NCBI GenBank assembly: GCA_023014485.1
Contig: JAJOZX010001738.1
Location: forward strand, 435,001 to 499,000
Origin: Bathynomus jamesi
Lineage: Eukaryota; Arthropoda; Malacostraca; Isopoda; Cirolanidae
DNA length: 64,000 nt
Reading direction: 5' to 3'
Shown here: positions 47,277 through 59,228 of the stretch, piece by piece
How the letters are laid out: each line of letters starts with the position of its first letter
Numbering within the stretch: the stretch's first letter is position 1
Notes under the pieces: generated by a model
Databases searched by the model: none
Told to the model about the DNA's origin: nothing
The model's input: only the letters and a program-made list of their open reading frames with translations
Position numbers and translations under genes: made by a program

Positions 47277-48109
47277 GGGTGATCGAAAAGTCTGTCCGCA
47301 GTAGTAATAAGATATTTACTTTATTGAAGTTAGATATTTTACAAGTGTAAGAGCATAATCATTAATTTGCAATGGGTAAATAGATATTTTGTAACTCATC
47401 AAGAAATCCACCCGTATCAGACCAGAAATAGATCAAAGATTGTTATACCTCAATTTAGATTGTCTTCATCTCAAAAACTACCCATTTTCATTGGATTGAA
47501 ACTATGGAATGACTTGCATGCCGATATAAAAAATATTGCGAATGTAAATTTGTTTAAAACCAAGTTAAAATCCCGATTAATAATGGGATACTAACAAAAA
47601 TCTTGGATTAATGTCCACTAATAATGTTTTATATTGTCCATTAATATTGTTTAATATTGAAATACAGGCTTTAACTATTAATAATACTTATTTACTTATT
47701 TATTTATTTTATTATTATTAATTTATAACGGCTAGCTGCTTATTTTTAATGAGAGCCCAGTAAAGCCTAAAGCTTAAGGTAAAAAAAAAAAAAAAAAAAA
47801 AAAAAAGTCGAGCTTCACAATTATTTATGTCATTGTAAAAATTGTAAGTTGTAAAAAGACTGCTGTATTTATTTTATTATTAATAAAGGTTATTCTATTC
47901 TATTCTATTCTATAATGAAAATTGTACGATATCGTGAAATCTTTAACAAAATATTGGCGATGTCTAAGCTAAGTCTTGCTACGTTACTTACTCTAAACAG
48001 GTAACAATGCTATGTCATTACATTTATACAATTCTTATATCTCCTTATGTAAAATTTCAGTTAAGTAAATATCTTATTACTACTGCGGAGAGACTTTTCG
48101 ATCACCCTG
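47277..48109. mobile_element. mariner-type MITE shell carrying a LINE insert
   Basis: Ends GGGTGATCGAAAAGTCTGTC and, complemented, CAGGGTGATCGAAAAGTCTC, matching for about 40 bp (CCGCAGTAGTAATAAGATAT). TA lies at the right (48110-48111); the left starts TATAGGG, having lost CA. No transposase remains between the TIRs apart from an inserted LINE tail. Confidence 0.78.
47360..47915 (+). pseudogene. LINE 3' end inserted in the MITE
   Basis: 47367-47594 encodes the end of a LINE ORF2: YFVTHQEIHPYQTRNRSKIV, FIGLKLWNDLHADIKNI and VNLFKTKLKSRLIMGY then TAA. The 3' UTR contains a 25-A run (47782-47806) and ends in (TTCTA)n at 47893-47912, probably the target-primed tail. Confidence 0.75.
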
Positions 48110-48125
48110 TATAACACTACGAAAG

Positions 48126-48460
48126 AGAAGAAAGAATTCAAAAACATATTGTGTTTAGATTTCCCTAAAAACTTAATTCACTTCACTCACGCGCTTCGAG
48201 GCGTAGGAATAAATGTCGTGTTTACTTACAATAATTCGGTTAAGAGTTTATTAATTCGTAATATTCCTTTGAATGTCCCTTTATGCATCTATTCTATTAA
48301 ATGTAAAGATTGTAGTTTAGTATACTGTACAGTATATTGGTCAAACAGGCAAAACTATGGCCACTGGAATCAAACATTATAAATATTTTATTCACACACC
48401 TAATGAATCTAACGCCATATTTGTTCATATACGTAATAATAATCATGCAATTACAAAAGA
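48126..48460 (+). pseudogene. Penelope-like element, GIY-YIG endonuclease remnant
   Basis: Reads FPKNLIHFTHALRGVGINVV and FTYNNSVKSLLIRNIPLNVP, then CIYSIKCKDCSLVY and, one frame over, IGQTGKTMATGIKHYKYFIH and NESNAIFVHIRNNNHAI. The CIYSIxCKDC...YIGQTGK pattern is the GIY-YIG endonuclease found C-terminal to Penelope-like RTs. The RT itself is absent. Frame break at about 48322. Confidence 0.78.
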
Positions 48461-48679
48461 ATACTAAAGAAATACAAAAGAATACTAAAGAAATACAACG
48501 GACGCCAAACAGCAACAAACTGACTGGTCCCGACGAGGATTTCTGTTTCAGGAAGGTTAAAAGAAGTAAAAAAAATTTAAAGACGAGTGAAGTTTTAAAG
48601 CAAAGCAGAGAAAAGAGGTTGAAAGGAAGGAAAGAAATTTAAAGATAAAGTAAAGATTTTGAAGTACAGAGGAGGGAAT

Positions 48680-50061
48680 TTGAGTTAAAATTCTACAGTA
48701 CGTCTACGCGCCAAAAAATGCTTCCAACTGGGGGTTTAAGGCAAGATAAGCATCTAGTCTCTTTTTAAAGGATAAGTATTCGATCGAATTACTTTCAACT
48801 ATGATGGCAGGCGATCCATTCCGCAAATTAACTAAAAGTCATGAAAAAATGTTTAGTTTCATTAGAATTAAAATGTTTACCCACTAATTTGAAACCATTA
48901 CTGCGAATTCTATGTGCATTTCTGAAGGTGAAGTATTTTTCGGCGTCGACATTAACAAAACCTTTAATCATTTTAAAAACTTGGATTAAATCTCGAATTC
49001 GCCTTTTTACGAGTAAGAATAAATTTAATGTTTCTAAACGGGCAACGTACGATTTGTTTCTAAGCCCAGGAATCATCTTAGTAGCCCATCGCTGCACTCT
49101 CCATTCTACGTCCTGTCGTAAATATGGGGACCAGAACTGAACGCAGTATTACGGGTGGGGGCGTACTAAGGAATCATATAATGTGAGCAGTTTTTCCTCC
49201 AACTTGAATTCTAAGATTCTACTTGCTTTTCTGACCGCTTCGATATATTGCTTTTTCGATTTAAGTGTCGGCAACAATAATATGTAAATCTTTCTCTTCA
49301 GTAACACTCGTTAGTGTCTTGTTGCGCATAAAATACTCCTCTTTAATAATGTTTCTACCAATGTGCAACATTTAACATTTACCTATGTTAAAGTTCTTTG
49401 CCAAATTTCCACCCACTCGAGTAATTTATTAACATCTTGAGTTTGCGAGAGTTCTGTCGTTGATTTATTCGTCCCCCTAGTTTGGTATCAACCGCAAATC
49501 TTGAAATTATACTCTTAATTCCTATATCAATGCCATTGATATAAATAATAAAAAGAACTGGTCCCAGAACTGATCCACGAGCCACGCCGCTAGTTACACT
49601 TTTCCAGTTGGGCGCTATGCCATTAATGACCACGCTTTGTTTACGTCCACTAAGCCAATTCTCGATCAATTTGAGAACATTACCATCAATTCCGTGAGAA
49701 TGAAGTTTAGTTAATAATCTTCAATGTAGTACTTTATCAAACGCTTTTTGAAAATCGAACTATATAATATCTATCGTTTTACTCTCGTCATATATATTTT
49801 TAATATCATTAAAGAAATCGAGCAAATTAGTAAGACAAGAACGATGACGTCGAAAGCCGTGTTGAGAATTTTTAATTAATTTATTGATTTCCAAGTGATT
49901 AACTATTTTGTCCCGAATGATCGTCTCCATAAGCTTACCAACTACTGAAGTCAGACTAATGGGACGATAATTTCCCGGAAGCAATGACCCCTTTTTTAAA
50001 TACTGGCGTAATGTTTGTGCGGGTTTCCAATCGAACGGAACTTCTCCAGGCTGTAACGATT

Positions 50062-50092
<31 letters not shown>

Positions 50093-51130
50093 ATTAAATA
50101 TATATGTGTGAGAGGAGAGAATACGGCGCAGTTCATTCCTTTAAGTACCTTAGGGTAGGACTTACCTGGTAAAATTGTGAAGTTTTAAATGATCATCACT
50201 GACCATGATTACGGGAACGGGAATGTTGTTCATATTTTCGTTAGTGAAGACGTAAGAAAAGAAATTATTTAAAACTTCCGTCATTTGTGAATCATCATAA
50301 ATTTGTTCGTTGTTTTCGCCTATGAGTGGACCAATAGTCGGCGAAGCTACTTTTTTATTCCGAACATAATTATAGCGATTTAATTTGGTTCACTATAAAA
50401 ATAGCTCATAGTTGCGTTTAATTTTTCTAATAATTTTTTTGCTTCGCCTTCTCAATATCTTGTAAACATCATTTTCATGGGGCAAATTATTTGATTCTTT
50501 AAATTTAAAATACGCGTTCCTTTTTAACGTTAAGCTACTTTTAATTTCAGCATTCCACCATTTACGTTTAACAGACTTGGCCAGTCTCTTTTTACTTAAT
50601 GGGATATTACTTGATTCTAAACGTTCAAAATAATTATAAAAAAGTTCATGTGCCATTAATATCATCGCGCGATAGAGCCTCATCCTAATTATGGATCGAA
50701 AGTTGGTTTCATGTCACGAAATTGAGCTCTTTTAAAATCTAAAATGTATTCCAGGCTCTGCGAATTATGAATATTAATTTTAATTTCAATTATTTACTTA
50801 TGATCACTGGTGCAGAAGTCGCCTCCTACAGAGATATTATTAATAATTTCAAAGGTTATTTGCCTATGATCACTGGTAAAGTAGTACTCTCCTACACAGA
50901 TAGTATCAATTAAGTCTAGGTCTATACTTAAAACTAAATCTAGAATAATGTCTTCTTTAGTGGGTTTCTTGACCATTTGAAAGAGTAAACTTTCGAGCAA
51001 ACCCTCGTACAGTCGACGACCGGAATTAGACTGTAAAAGACGACCCCAATCGTTTGGAATAATTCAGGTTTCTTGTTCAGAAATAACAACAATGATGAAA
51101 AATAATTGAAGCAGCATGTATTAAGCATAT
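48680..51130 (-). pseudogene. older CR1/jockey-like LINE, endonuclease to 3' end
   Basis: Minus-strand LINE in fragments. 50794-51000: end of the endonuclease (TSDHRQITFEIINN). 50393-50683: basic pre-RT region (KRKWWNAEIKSSLTLKRNAY). 49760-49984: GNYRPISLTSVVGKLMETII and HGFRRHRSCLTNLLDFFND. 49388-49669: motif B reads TSGVARGSVLGPVLF, where GVPQG is expected, and motif C reads RFAVDTKLG, so a catalytic Asp is lost. 48828-49097: C-terminus. Similar layout to family G but clearly a different, older family. Confidence 0.82.
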
Positions 51131-51142
51131 TAGAAATTTTAA

Positions 51143-51235
51143 TGTTAGTTTCGGTACATATAAACTTGATGACTGTTAGTTTCGGTACATATAAACTTGA
51201 TGACTGTTAGTTTCGGTACATATAAACTTGATGAC
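51143..51235. repeat. 31-bp tandem repeat, three exact copies
   Basis: Unit TGTTAGTTTCGGTACATATA plus AACTTGATGAC at 51143, 51174 and 51205, with no mismatches. Confidence 0.97.
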
Positions 51236-51486
51236 TGTGTTTTCAACCTCATCTTTAATCAGTATAAAAAAATTTCACCACTTTTCAGTAATCAGATGGA
51301 TTAGATGCTCAGTGAGAGGTTTCTGATAAGGCATGTATATAAGCTGGAAGGACTCATCTGTATTTTTAGTTTCCTTGAAGATGAGTTGAAATAAATTCGA
51401 AAGTACTCGAGTGGATGCTTCACTTTTTACTGCGGGTTATTTCAAAATATATCTTACGCATTTAATGCGAATATCACATACATAAA
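51236..51486. other. possible Penelope-like 3' region
   Basis: Contains CCTTGAAGATGAGTTGAAAT then AAATTCGAAAG (51373-51403), where GAGTT and AATTC could pair as a stem between GAAGA and GAAA. This matches the pattern at 8563 and 62965. No coding. Confidence 0.35.
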
Positions 51487-52803
51487 CAGGGTGACAGAAA
51501 AGTCTATAAGGATTTTATACATACAGCTATTTAGTTAACAACATTATATAGATAAGTGTTCAAATGATGAAACAAATCAAACAAAAAGTCAATAAGAATT
51601 TTACTCATACAAATATTTTGTTAAATTGTAATTTAATCTTCAAAGAGTTTTCCATCCGCTATGATACATTTGTACATTCTCTCTGCGAAACTCTTCATTG
51701 TTCTTCTGAACATTTCGAGTGGGATCCTTTTCAGTTCTTCATCTATTCCGTAGCAAAGGGCATTCACATTTCGATAGATGAAACCAGGAGTGTAGAGTTT
51801 GTCACGCAATTAAGCCCAAAGCTAGAAATCCCACTCGATGGAACCTCGCCGCCCAACCCATCTTCCTTCGAGGTTCGTACCCAGAATCTCACGGGCAGTT
51901 GTAGAGTAATGTAACGGCACTCCATTATCATGTTGATAAAGCCAATTCCTGCCAACGGCATTAGTAAACTGTGGCAAAACTTTCTCTCTCAATACCTGGC
52001 AATAGCGTTTTCCATCCATTGTATCTGTTGATATGTCAAAGAAAACGAGTCCTCAATAACCAATGCACGGCCAAACTGTTAGTGTAGCCTGTTTCCAATC
52101 ATATTTTGGGATTTTTTTTTTCGCCCAGTAGTGAACGTTGTGTTTATTTCCTTTACTCGTTAAACCGAAAACACATTCATATGAAAATTTGATCTTTCGA
52201 AGGAAATCTGGATCACTGTTGAACTTTTATCTCATTGTTTCAGCAAACTGCAACCGTTATCAGAATGATCGTCGTATATGAGCTGAGAGTAAATGGGTTT
52301 GTATAATCGTGGTACCCCTGTGATTTCAGTATTTTTGCGACTGAAATTTGGAAATACCCAATTCCTGCGCGACTTTTCTCGTTGAAATTGTTGGATCAAC
52401 TTGAAAACTGGCGAGGACATTTTATTTGTTGTTGTCCCCCGTCGCCGTTACTGGCCTTCAGCTTCTTGGACGTTCTTTTACCAGGCTCCCTGTTTCCAAA
52501 AGTTTGAACTTCCAGTATCGAAGAGTGGTTGCATTTGGTGGTGGTTTATTATATTTTTCTTAAAATAAACGCAAACTTTCTTCACAATTATTTTAAGAAA
52601 TAACTCAGGATACAAGCCAGGATACTGACATGGCGCCGACTGGGGAAAGGGCCTAGGGCCTTCTTGTTCTAGCCTGTGGTAATTCTTGGCCTTGTATAGT
52701 TGCTTTGAAAAGTATCGCATAGACTGCAGTGATATCACTGGAATTTATTTAGTATTAAAAAATTTTTGTGTATAAAACTCTTAAAGACTTTTCTCTCACC
52801 CTG
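51487..52803 (-). mobile_element. DD41D-type element, minus strand, decayed
   Basis: TIRs CAGGGTGACAGAAAAGTCTA (left) and, complemented, CAGGGTGAGAGAAAAGTCTT (right), matching for about 35 bp. TA follows at 52804-52805; the left flank reads AA instead of TA. About 1317 bp, so close to full length. Confidence 0.82.
51642..52700 (-). pseudogene. decayed transposase without third-D block
   Basis: In the minus direction: degenerate N-terminus near 52700-52400, then PVFKLIQQFQREKSRRNWVF in the HTH region. Next, ALVIEDSFSLTYQQI-like sequence near 52040, the second D in NWLYQHDNGVPLHYSTTARE and GRWVGRRGSIEWDF (51822-52019). The SPDLTP block is deleted; sequence jumps from EW to DF, stop, LWA. It continues LRDKLYTPGFIYRNVNALCY, ending with KLFED-type sequence and stop at about 51642. 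Several stops. Confidence 0.72.
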
Positions 52804-52897
52804 TATATATAGGCTTACATATATGAGTATATGGGATTCGGACTCGAACTTTTTTCCAAAAGTGGAGAGATAAGCCTTTGCTTGTTTGTTTTTTTCG

Positions 52898-52945
<48 letters not shown>

Positions 52946-53539
52946 GGTTCATTAAAATTCAAATCAAGAGATCGTGTGTTTAAATAAATCATAAAAATAA
53001 CGAAATAAAGTTGCAACTGTGTATAAAAAAAAATTCATATATTTGGAAGGCGCAAATACTCATAAATATTTCATTAAATTGAAGTGGTGACTGAACGGCT
53101 GAAAATGACGGACGTTGATTCAAGTTCAAACAAGTTTCATCGATATCGCCATTCAACTTTGGTTAAATGATACTAAATGCCTCGTGTCAAGATGGTTTCC
53201 AGTAGCAAATTTATCCCTCCAATAATTTTAATCCACAATCCCAGCAAAGACAACGTCCCATTTTGTTATATACTGTACATTATTAACATCTCAAGATCTC
53301 ATTTCGGTGTACTAAATTTGACAGGTCATATTTGAGCCCAGACCACTTGTCTTCGCCACAAATGAGGTAGACCGATTTATCTACTCTTCATTATGATTAC
53401 GAAACAGATTTTAAATTCACATTTTACATCTAAATGTATAAAAAAAATAGTGCAATTTTAAGAGCGTTCATCCTATATAAACTTAGGCTACACTGCAATC
53501 ATGAAAACAAAGCCAACTTCGTATTGTATAAAGTATCTA
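52804..53539. other. AT-rich DNA with (TG)n
   Basis: (TG)n at 52899-52941. No coding frame or repeat family recognised in the rest. Confidence 0.45.
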
Positions 53540-54299
53540 CAGGGTGGGCCGTAAGTTTCCATACATAGGAAAAATTAAACGTTTGTTTTTATGTTTCAGA
53601 TACCCTAAGAATATGCGTTTGACGTAAGATCTTGTTTACTGATGAAGCAAATTTTTACGTCAATGGAGAGGTTAATCGGCAAAACATACGTTATTGGAGT
53701 AATGCTAACCCTAACTGGCTGAGTCCGACGAAGATGCAAGGTGCCGGTAAAGTGATGGTGTGGGCCGGGATATGGGGTGACAGAATTATTGGACCAATTT
53801 TTGTCAGTGGAAATCTTAATGCCGAAAGGTATCTTAACATGTTGCAAGAAGAGATTTTCCCATCCCTGCTAAACGAGGAAGGTAACTTCCCAGTTTACTT
53901 CCAGCAAGATGGAGCTCCACCTCATTATGGTCTTCACGTGCGTCGGTATTTGGATCAGCAGCAGTTTCCGGATGCTTGGATTGGTCGGCGTGGTCCTGTG
54001 GAGTGGCCTCCCAGGTCCCCAGATCTCACCCCCCTTGATTTCTATCTTTGGGGGCACTTGAAGGCCATGGTGTATCAGGAAAAGATACGAGACATAAATC
54101 ATCTAAAGGAACGTATCACCACGCCATTACAAGCATAACGTCAACTGTGCTAATGCGTGTTCATCAACAGTGGGGAACACGTATTGAAATGTGTTTTCAA
54201 AACAATGGCAACCATGTAGAGCATATTATATAAATAAAAATGGTTGTCCATAACAAAATGTTTATTTTTCCTATGTATGGAAACTTACGGCCCACCCTG
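53540..54299 (+). mobile_element. DD41D-type element with N-terminal deletion
   Basis: TIRs CAGGGTGGGCCGTAAGTTTC at both ends (right complemented) for about 35 bp, TA at 53538-53539 and 54300-54301. 760 bp. Confidence 0.9.
53626..54233 (+). pseudogene. transposase lacking DNA-binding domain, D,D42D spacing
   Basis: Open from about 53626: [20 protein letters not shown] (first D), [36 protein letters not shown] (second D), [15 protein letters not shown] and [17 protein letters not shown] (third D). One extra residue in the QQQ run makes the last spacing 42. A frameshift near 54118-54125 precedes the normal end, RIEMCFQNNGNHVEHII with TAA at about 54231. HTH domain absent. Confidence 0.83.
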
Positions 54300-54301
54300 T
54301 A

Positions 54302-57300
54302 TATAAATAAAGTATATTTTGCGGATATACTGTACGTACAACCTCTTTCATCCACCAATAACCAAAAAAGTTACTGATATATTCAAAATTGAGTGGGAGA
54401 AGTGGCTCTCTGAACGTCAAGATTGAAATACATTTTGAGGTCACGGCTTAGCATCATATCCGACTCCGAGATGCCAAGGGTTGCCATGACGACCGTCCGA
54501 AGGTAAGTAAACACATCTTACCAATGACAATTTTATCATATTTCCTATCTTGGGAACTTGGGATCGTAAAAATGAGAGTTAATAATGAATAATAGTGACA
54601 GTTCATAATACATAAATGTAAGATAGGTTTCAACCGTTTCATAAATAGATTATAAAAAATTAGGAAATAGTCCGATTCTGAATTTGGACGAGAATAAGTG
54701 AAATGAACCATGAAGCTGGAACAACCGGTTTTGTTTCGTTCATACTCGTATTCACGTTTAGCCAATCAGGCATAAGTTTATCATCACGTGATCCCCCCTC
54801 CTCTATTCTTGTTTAATCATGTTCTTAAATATAAAGTAGTTTTTATAATTTTTATATAAGTTAGCAATTAAACATCAGAAAATAGGCCAATAAAGTTAGT
54901 TAACTAATACAGAATAGGTAGGAAACAATAAAAAATATTGAAATCATGTATTAATTCCTCTTTTAAGTTTTAGGTTCTTAAATAATAATAAAAAAGATCA
55001 AATGCCAAGCGAGAATGGAACTGCAAAATCTGAACGAAGAAAAAGGCCACGCAACACCAGAGAAGAACAGAGGAAGACAGACAGAGACAGACAGACTCGT
55101 TAGAAGCAGTTATAAATCTTAAAATCGTTTTGTTCTCATATGTTTATTTTTATTTCAATTTTTCTTTCCAAGCCCGCAGGAAATAGGGCCTCTATTTAAG
55201 ATGAATTAAGAACAGTAAACTGAATGCATTAACCCCTAAGGTTAGTGAAGGAGGGAGTCCTTTCCGAGCCCTAGGTTTTTTATTCATTGTCACGCATGAG
55301 GTTATATTATATTTAAAGGCCCACATGATTTTTCGTCAAGACTTCTAACCTTGTATCTTAAATTGTAAATTGTGTGAACGTAAGATTAAAAGTAGAAAAA
55401 TTTTGGCGTTTTATAAAAAAAATAACTTTATATTAACAGTGAAGTTAAAAGTTAATTATTATGGTTCCATAAACGCTCTTAATTCACTTAGTTGCGGTTC
55501 AGTAGTGCAAAAAACAAAGTTAAACTAATAATAAAACATCATTGGCCACGTTACCATCTTGAGTGTGGGTACGTAAAAGGTCACACACCAACCCACGGAC
55601 GAGTAAATGGACAAATGACCGCAACATCCGAGAAGTCGAGAACGCCGAACCTTTCACCTACAATTTTAATTAAAAGTACGCGCGCTTTAAACGAGGAAGC
55701 TATTGTTTACGAGTCCCAGTAACTAATAAGATTACGTATAGCTGAGTGTTCCATTAAAGGAGGGATATTCCGACGTATAAAATCGAACTTGAATACCATT
55801 TTATCACAAAAGAATTTTTTTCTTTACTTTTTTAATTTACTTCATTGGGTAAATAACGAACGATAACGTACGTAATACAACGTCTATCATTCGTGAGAAT
55901 ATTCTATAAATTACTGCGAAAAGGAATTTACATAATTATTTATTACTCTTTTTTAAAGTAAATATTATTAACTTTCAAAGATTAATAATGACTAAATGCT
56001 ATCGAAAACAGTCTTAATAATAATAATAATTAATAATAAACACAACATGGTAACAAAGAAAGCAAAATTGAAATAAAAGTAAAAAAAAATACTTTACTGA
56101 ATGTAAAAATAAAACTTTGTAAAACAATTGGGGATTTAAGTGAAAATGAAAGTTTAAAATACTGCTCCTTAGCGACCGAGCGGTAAATTCTGCATCACGG
56201 TTATTGTGTGCGTAATTTGAAATTTTTGTGCAATTACAGTAAAAATGAATTGAATATTTAACCAACTGAATGGACAGAAAGCGCGCACGAAAACCATTCG
56301 ACCCAACTGCATAAATGATAAAGGGAAAAAAATAATTACGAAGTTCCGTACTAAAAAGAGTCGAGTTAACGTAAAAATAATTTGTCGAAGTAGTCTCAAG
56401 CAAATAACTAATCAAACCACGAGCAATAATTTAGACATATATTGTTATCTATCCCCAAAGAGCGATCAATTTCGATGAATTCCCCGATAATCATGAGAAT
56501 CTACTTCTAACGAGAGTTGTACCACGCAATGATCGGGAATCTCGTCTGCCAAAGAAGTACAGTAGAGAGAGAGAGAAGCGTATGGCATTTATATACGAAT
56601 CAATGCATTTCTACTGTTTGTAATAAAGCATTTGAACGAAGCGCCTACGAGTACGAGACATTGAATGTGACCACAAACCATTTGCAGCCCCTTTCAGTAT
56701 ACTGCTAAGTACGTGATTACCATAAATTCGTTCAAAACTAAAAAAAAAAAAACTCCGAAAGTCAAATTAATTTCAGCGCGGAATAAATCGCCTACTTTAA
56801 TCAATATAACTTATCTTCGAAAAGAAAAAACCCAAAAATACTGGTTAACCAGATTCTTAATTCTCGCTTCATAAACACGCACGCAATGAGTTCATTATTT
56901 GCATTCGGGTTATCGCTCGCTTTTGAATAGCTATAAAAGACGAATGCATATTCTTATCATTAAAATTTCATAAATTTTTATTTATTCAAATTAGCGAAAA
57001 CAAAATTACTGAGGCGACACAAACGCACGAACTTTCGATTGAAACAAAGTAAAGTCCACGTATAAAAGCGAGAACCGAAATGTGAAAACGTTTGAAAATA
57101 GTTTAAGAGATTTTCCACTCTTTTCATTAACCTTTAGAAAGAAATCAAACTCGAATACGACCATTAAAATATTTTTACAATATTTTCATCATGGTTGACA
57201 CTGAATGGTCATTTTCCATTCAAAAAAGTTGCAAACTAAATATTGCCTTTTATACATATGCCATTTACGAATGCTCTCCTTCTTTCGTTGTTTAAATCTA

Positions 57301-57492
57301 CGAATGCTCTCCTTCTTTCGTTGTTTAAATCGCAAATATTGTACAATTCACTACTTACATTAATTACTGTAAGTGTAAGTATTGTACTAATGAAATACGA
57401 GTTTCATTTTCCCTAGAATTTAATAACCCAAGTAAACCTTTTATAAGCCCTTTTCAAACCAGCTGCAGCTGTCCCATCCCAATTAAATTTTC

Positions 57493-57495
<3 letters not shown>
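54302..57495. other. long AT-rich stretch without recognised gene
   Basis: No repeat family, exon with good splice signals or RNA gene recognised. GACA-rich patch at 55078-55098. Direct duplication of about 35 bp, ACGAATGCTCTCCTTCTTTC at 57268 and 57300. Reading frames at 55492-55722, 56014-56415 and 56517-56708 show no known motif and are considered chance. Confidence 0.45.

Positions 57496-57552
<57 letters not shown>
57496..57552. repeat. (GT)n microsatellite
   Basis: Pure GT run of about 57 bases. Confidence 0.98.
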
Positions 57553-57553
<1 letters not shown>

Positions 57554-57886
57554 CTTTTTTAGAAGAAAAAAAATTAAATGGAATAGGAACGAAGGTTTTC
57601 TTGTAATAGCAACTGCATAATTTACAAAGACAATTTCATACTCGGGTAGAGAAGTACGTTGAAAGGCGAAATACAGACTCATCACGAAACAGAGACTTAA
57701 GGTAAATTTATACATTATAATTTTATATATATAGAAAAACGTATAATTCAATAAAGCTGAGTTTCAAATAACAAAAGCTGTCTCAATATTAAATTAAAAA
57801 AAACCCATTTCATCAGTTATTTTGAATGAAGATCAAATGTTCAAAATCGAAAATCAGAAAGGGTTTTAAGATCAAGTTCTTTCATG

Positions 57887-57888
<2 letters not shown>

Positions 57889-57969
<81 letters not shown>
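57889..57969. repeat. (AT)n joined to (GA)n
   Basis: AT to 57919 then GA to 57969, the same compound structure as at 36226-36327 but without an adjacent LINE. Confidence 0.97.
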
Positions 57970-57972
<3 letters not shown>

Positions 57973-58258
57973 ATTCAACGTTAGATTTGTCGTGCGTCGA
58001 AGTGAGCAATTGATCGCGTGCCTCTCTTATTTTAAGTGCCACGTTGCGATAGTGCCGCTCAACTGGCACTCGCACGCAGGGCGGGAAGAGGCGATAGCAT
58101 CGACTTTTATTGGAAATTCACCTGTGCGAGCGAGCGGTCATGGTGCCCGACCCGTGCTCACACCTCTTCAAACATTAATGCATGCATGTTCACCTGAAAG
58201 GAGGAAGGGGGTGGAGAGAGACCAAGAAATGGCTTATTAAATGCTCACTCGCTCAAAC

Positions 58259-58353
<95 letters not shown>

Positions 58354-58470
58354 TTGATATGTGAGTTGTATTCATTGAACTAATTAACAACTGACATGAA
58401 TTTGAATAGAAAGAATAAAACATCAAATGAGAACTAAATCACTAATTTTCACAATCATTGGAATGTCAGT

Positions 58471-58523
<53 letters not shown>

Positions 58524-58947
58524 GCGTAGGCCGCTGGGCATAAGTGAGGTTCGAGTGTGTGATAATTAATTCAAGGATGTAGCGAGATAATGTTTTTGGT
58601 ACCTCACAACATTGAAAAATGTATATACAAAAATCCAGAAACAGTTTTACTGCTGGAAAAAAGATACGGTGGTTCTGATTAGTTTAGAATAGGCTACGTT
58701 AGGGTAGTTAATGTTTCATTAGATTTGGCTAGATCAGTAACTACCCTACTATTTAACGAGTAAACAGAAAACTGTTCAAGGTCTTAATTACGTTTGAAAC
58801 ACTACTCGCGCCCTTCTCAGTTCGATGCCATTAAGGTTAATAACTCTCACTCTCAATATACCGTATGTGCCAGTGGCACATATAAAGTTGATGTCTAGTG
58901 GATTACGCGACACACACACACACAGTCACACAAACTGGCATTCCATT

Positions 58948-58985
<38 letters not shown>
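57970..58985. other. unique DNA between microsatellites
   Basis: (GA)n 58262-58349, (GT)n 58469-58522, (AT)n 58951-58985. 57970-58260 is GC-richer than its surroundings but gives no convincing exon. Confidence 0.45.
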
Positions 58986-58989
<4 letters not shown>

Positions 58990-59112
58990 AAACACAGACC
59001 GTGCATGGAACAAGGAACTCTTCTGGGAAAATTAAATCCACTATAGTCGGACTATAGTGGATTTAATTTTCCCAGAAGAGTTCCTTGTTCCATGCACGGT
59101 CTGTGTTTAACA
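58986..59112. repeat. perfect palindrome, 63-bp arms, 1-nt centre
   Basis: Left arm 58986-59048 and right arm 59050-59112 are exact inverse complements by direct comparison. Arm sequence starts TGTTAAACACAGACCGTGCA and is related to the start of the 42806 and 43258 units. Right-hand sequence to about 59142 (complement: AACTCAGAATGGTTCCCTGA) matches DNA just before the 43258 unit. Flanked by (AT)n on both sides. Confidence 0.92.
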
Positions 59113-59142
59113 TATAATGTTCTCAGGGAACCATTCTGAGTT

Positions 59143-59144
<2 letters not shown>

Positions 59145-59224
<80 letters not shown>
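59145..59224. repeat. (AT)n microsatellite
   Basis: Eighty bases of AT ending at the TA of the next mariner-type element. Confidence 0.98.

Positions 59225-59228
<4 letters not shown>

Noticed and set aside
55492..56708. Several 60-130-codon ORFs in the AT-rich right half
   Set aside because: No motif, no splice context, composition like the surrounding AT-rich DNA; expected by chance.
58164..58193. Possible 30-nt minus-strand microexon with a strong pyrimidine tract and AG, then GTGTGA
   Set aside because: Too short to judge coding content, weak donor, and surrounded by GA-rich DNA that produces false pyrimidine tracts on the minus strand.
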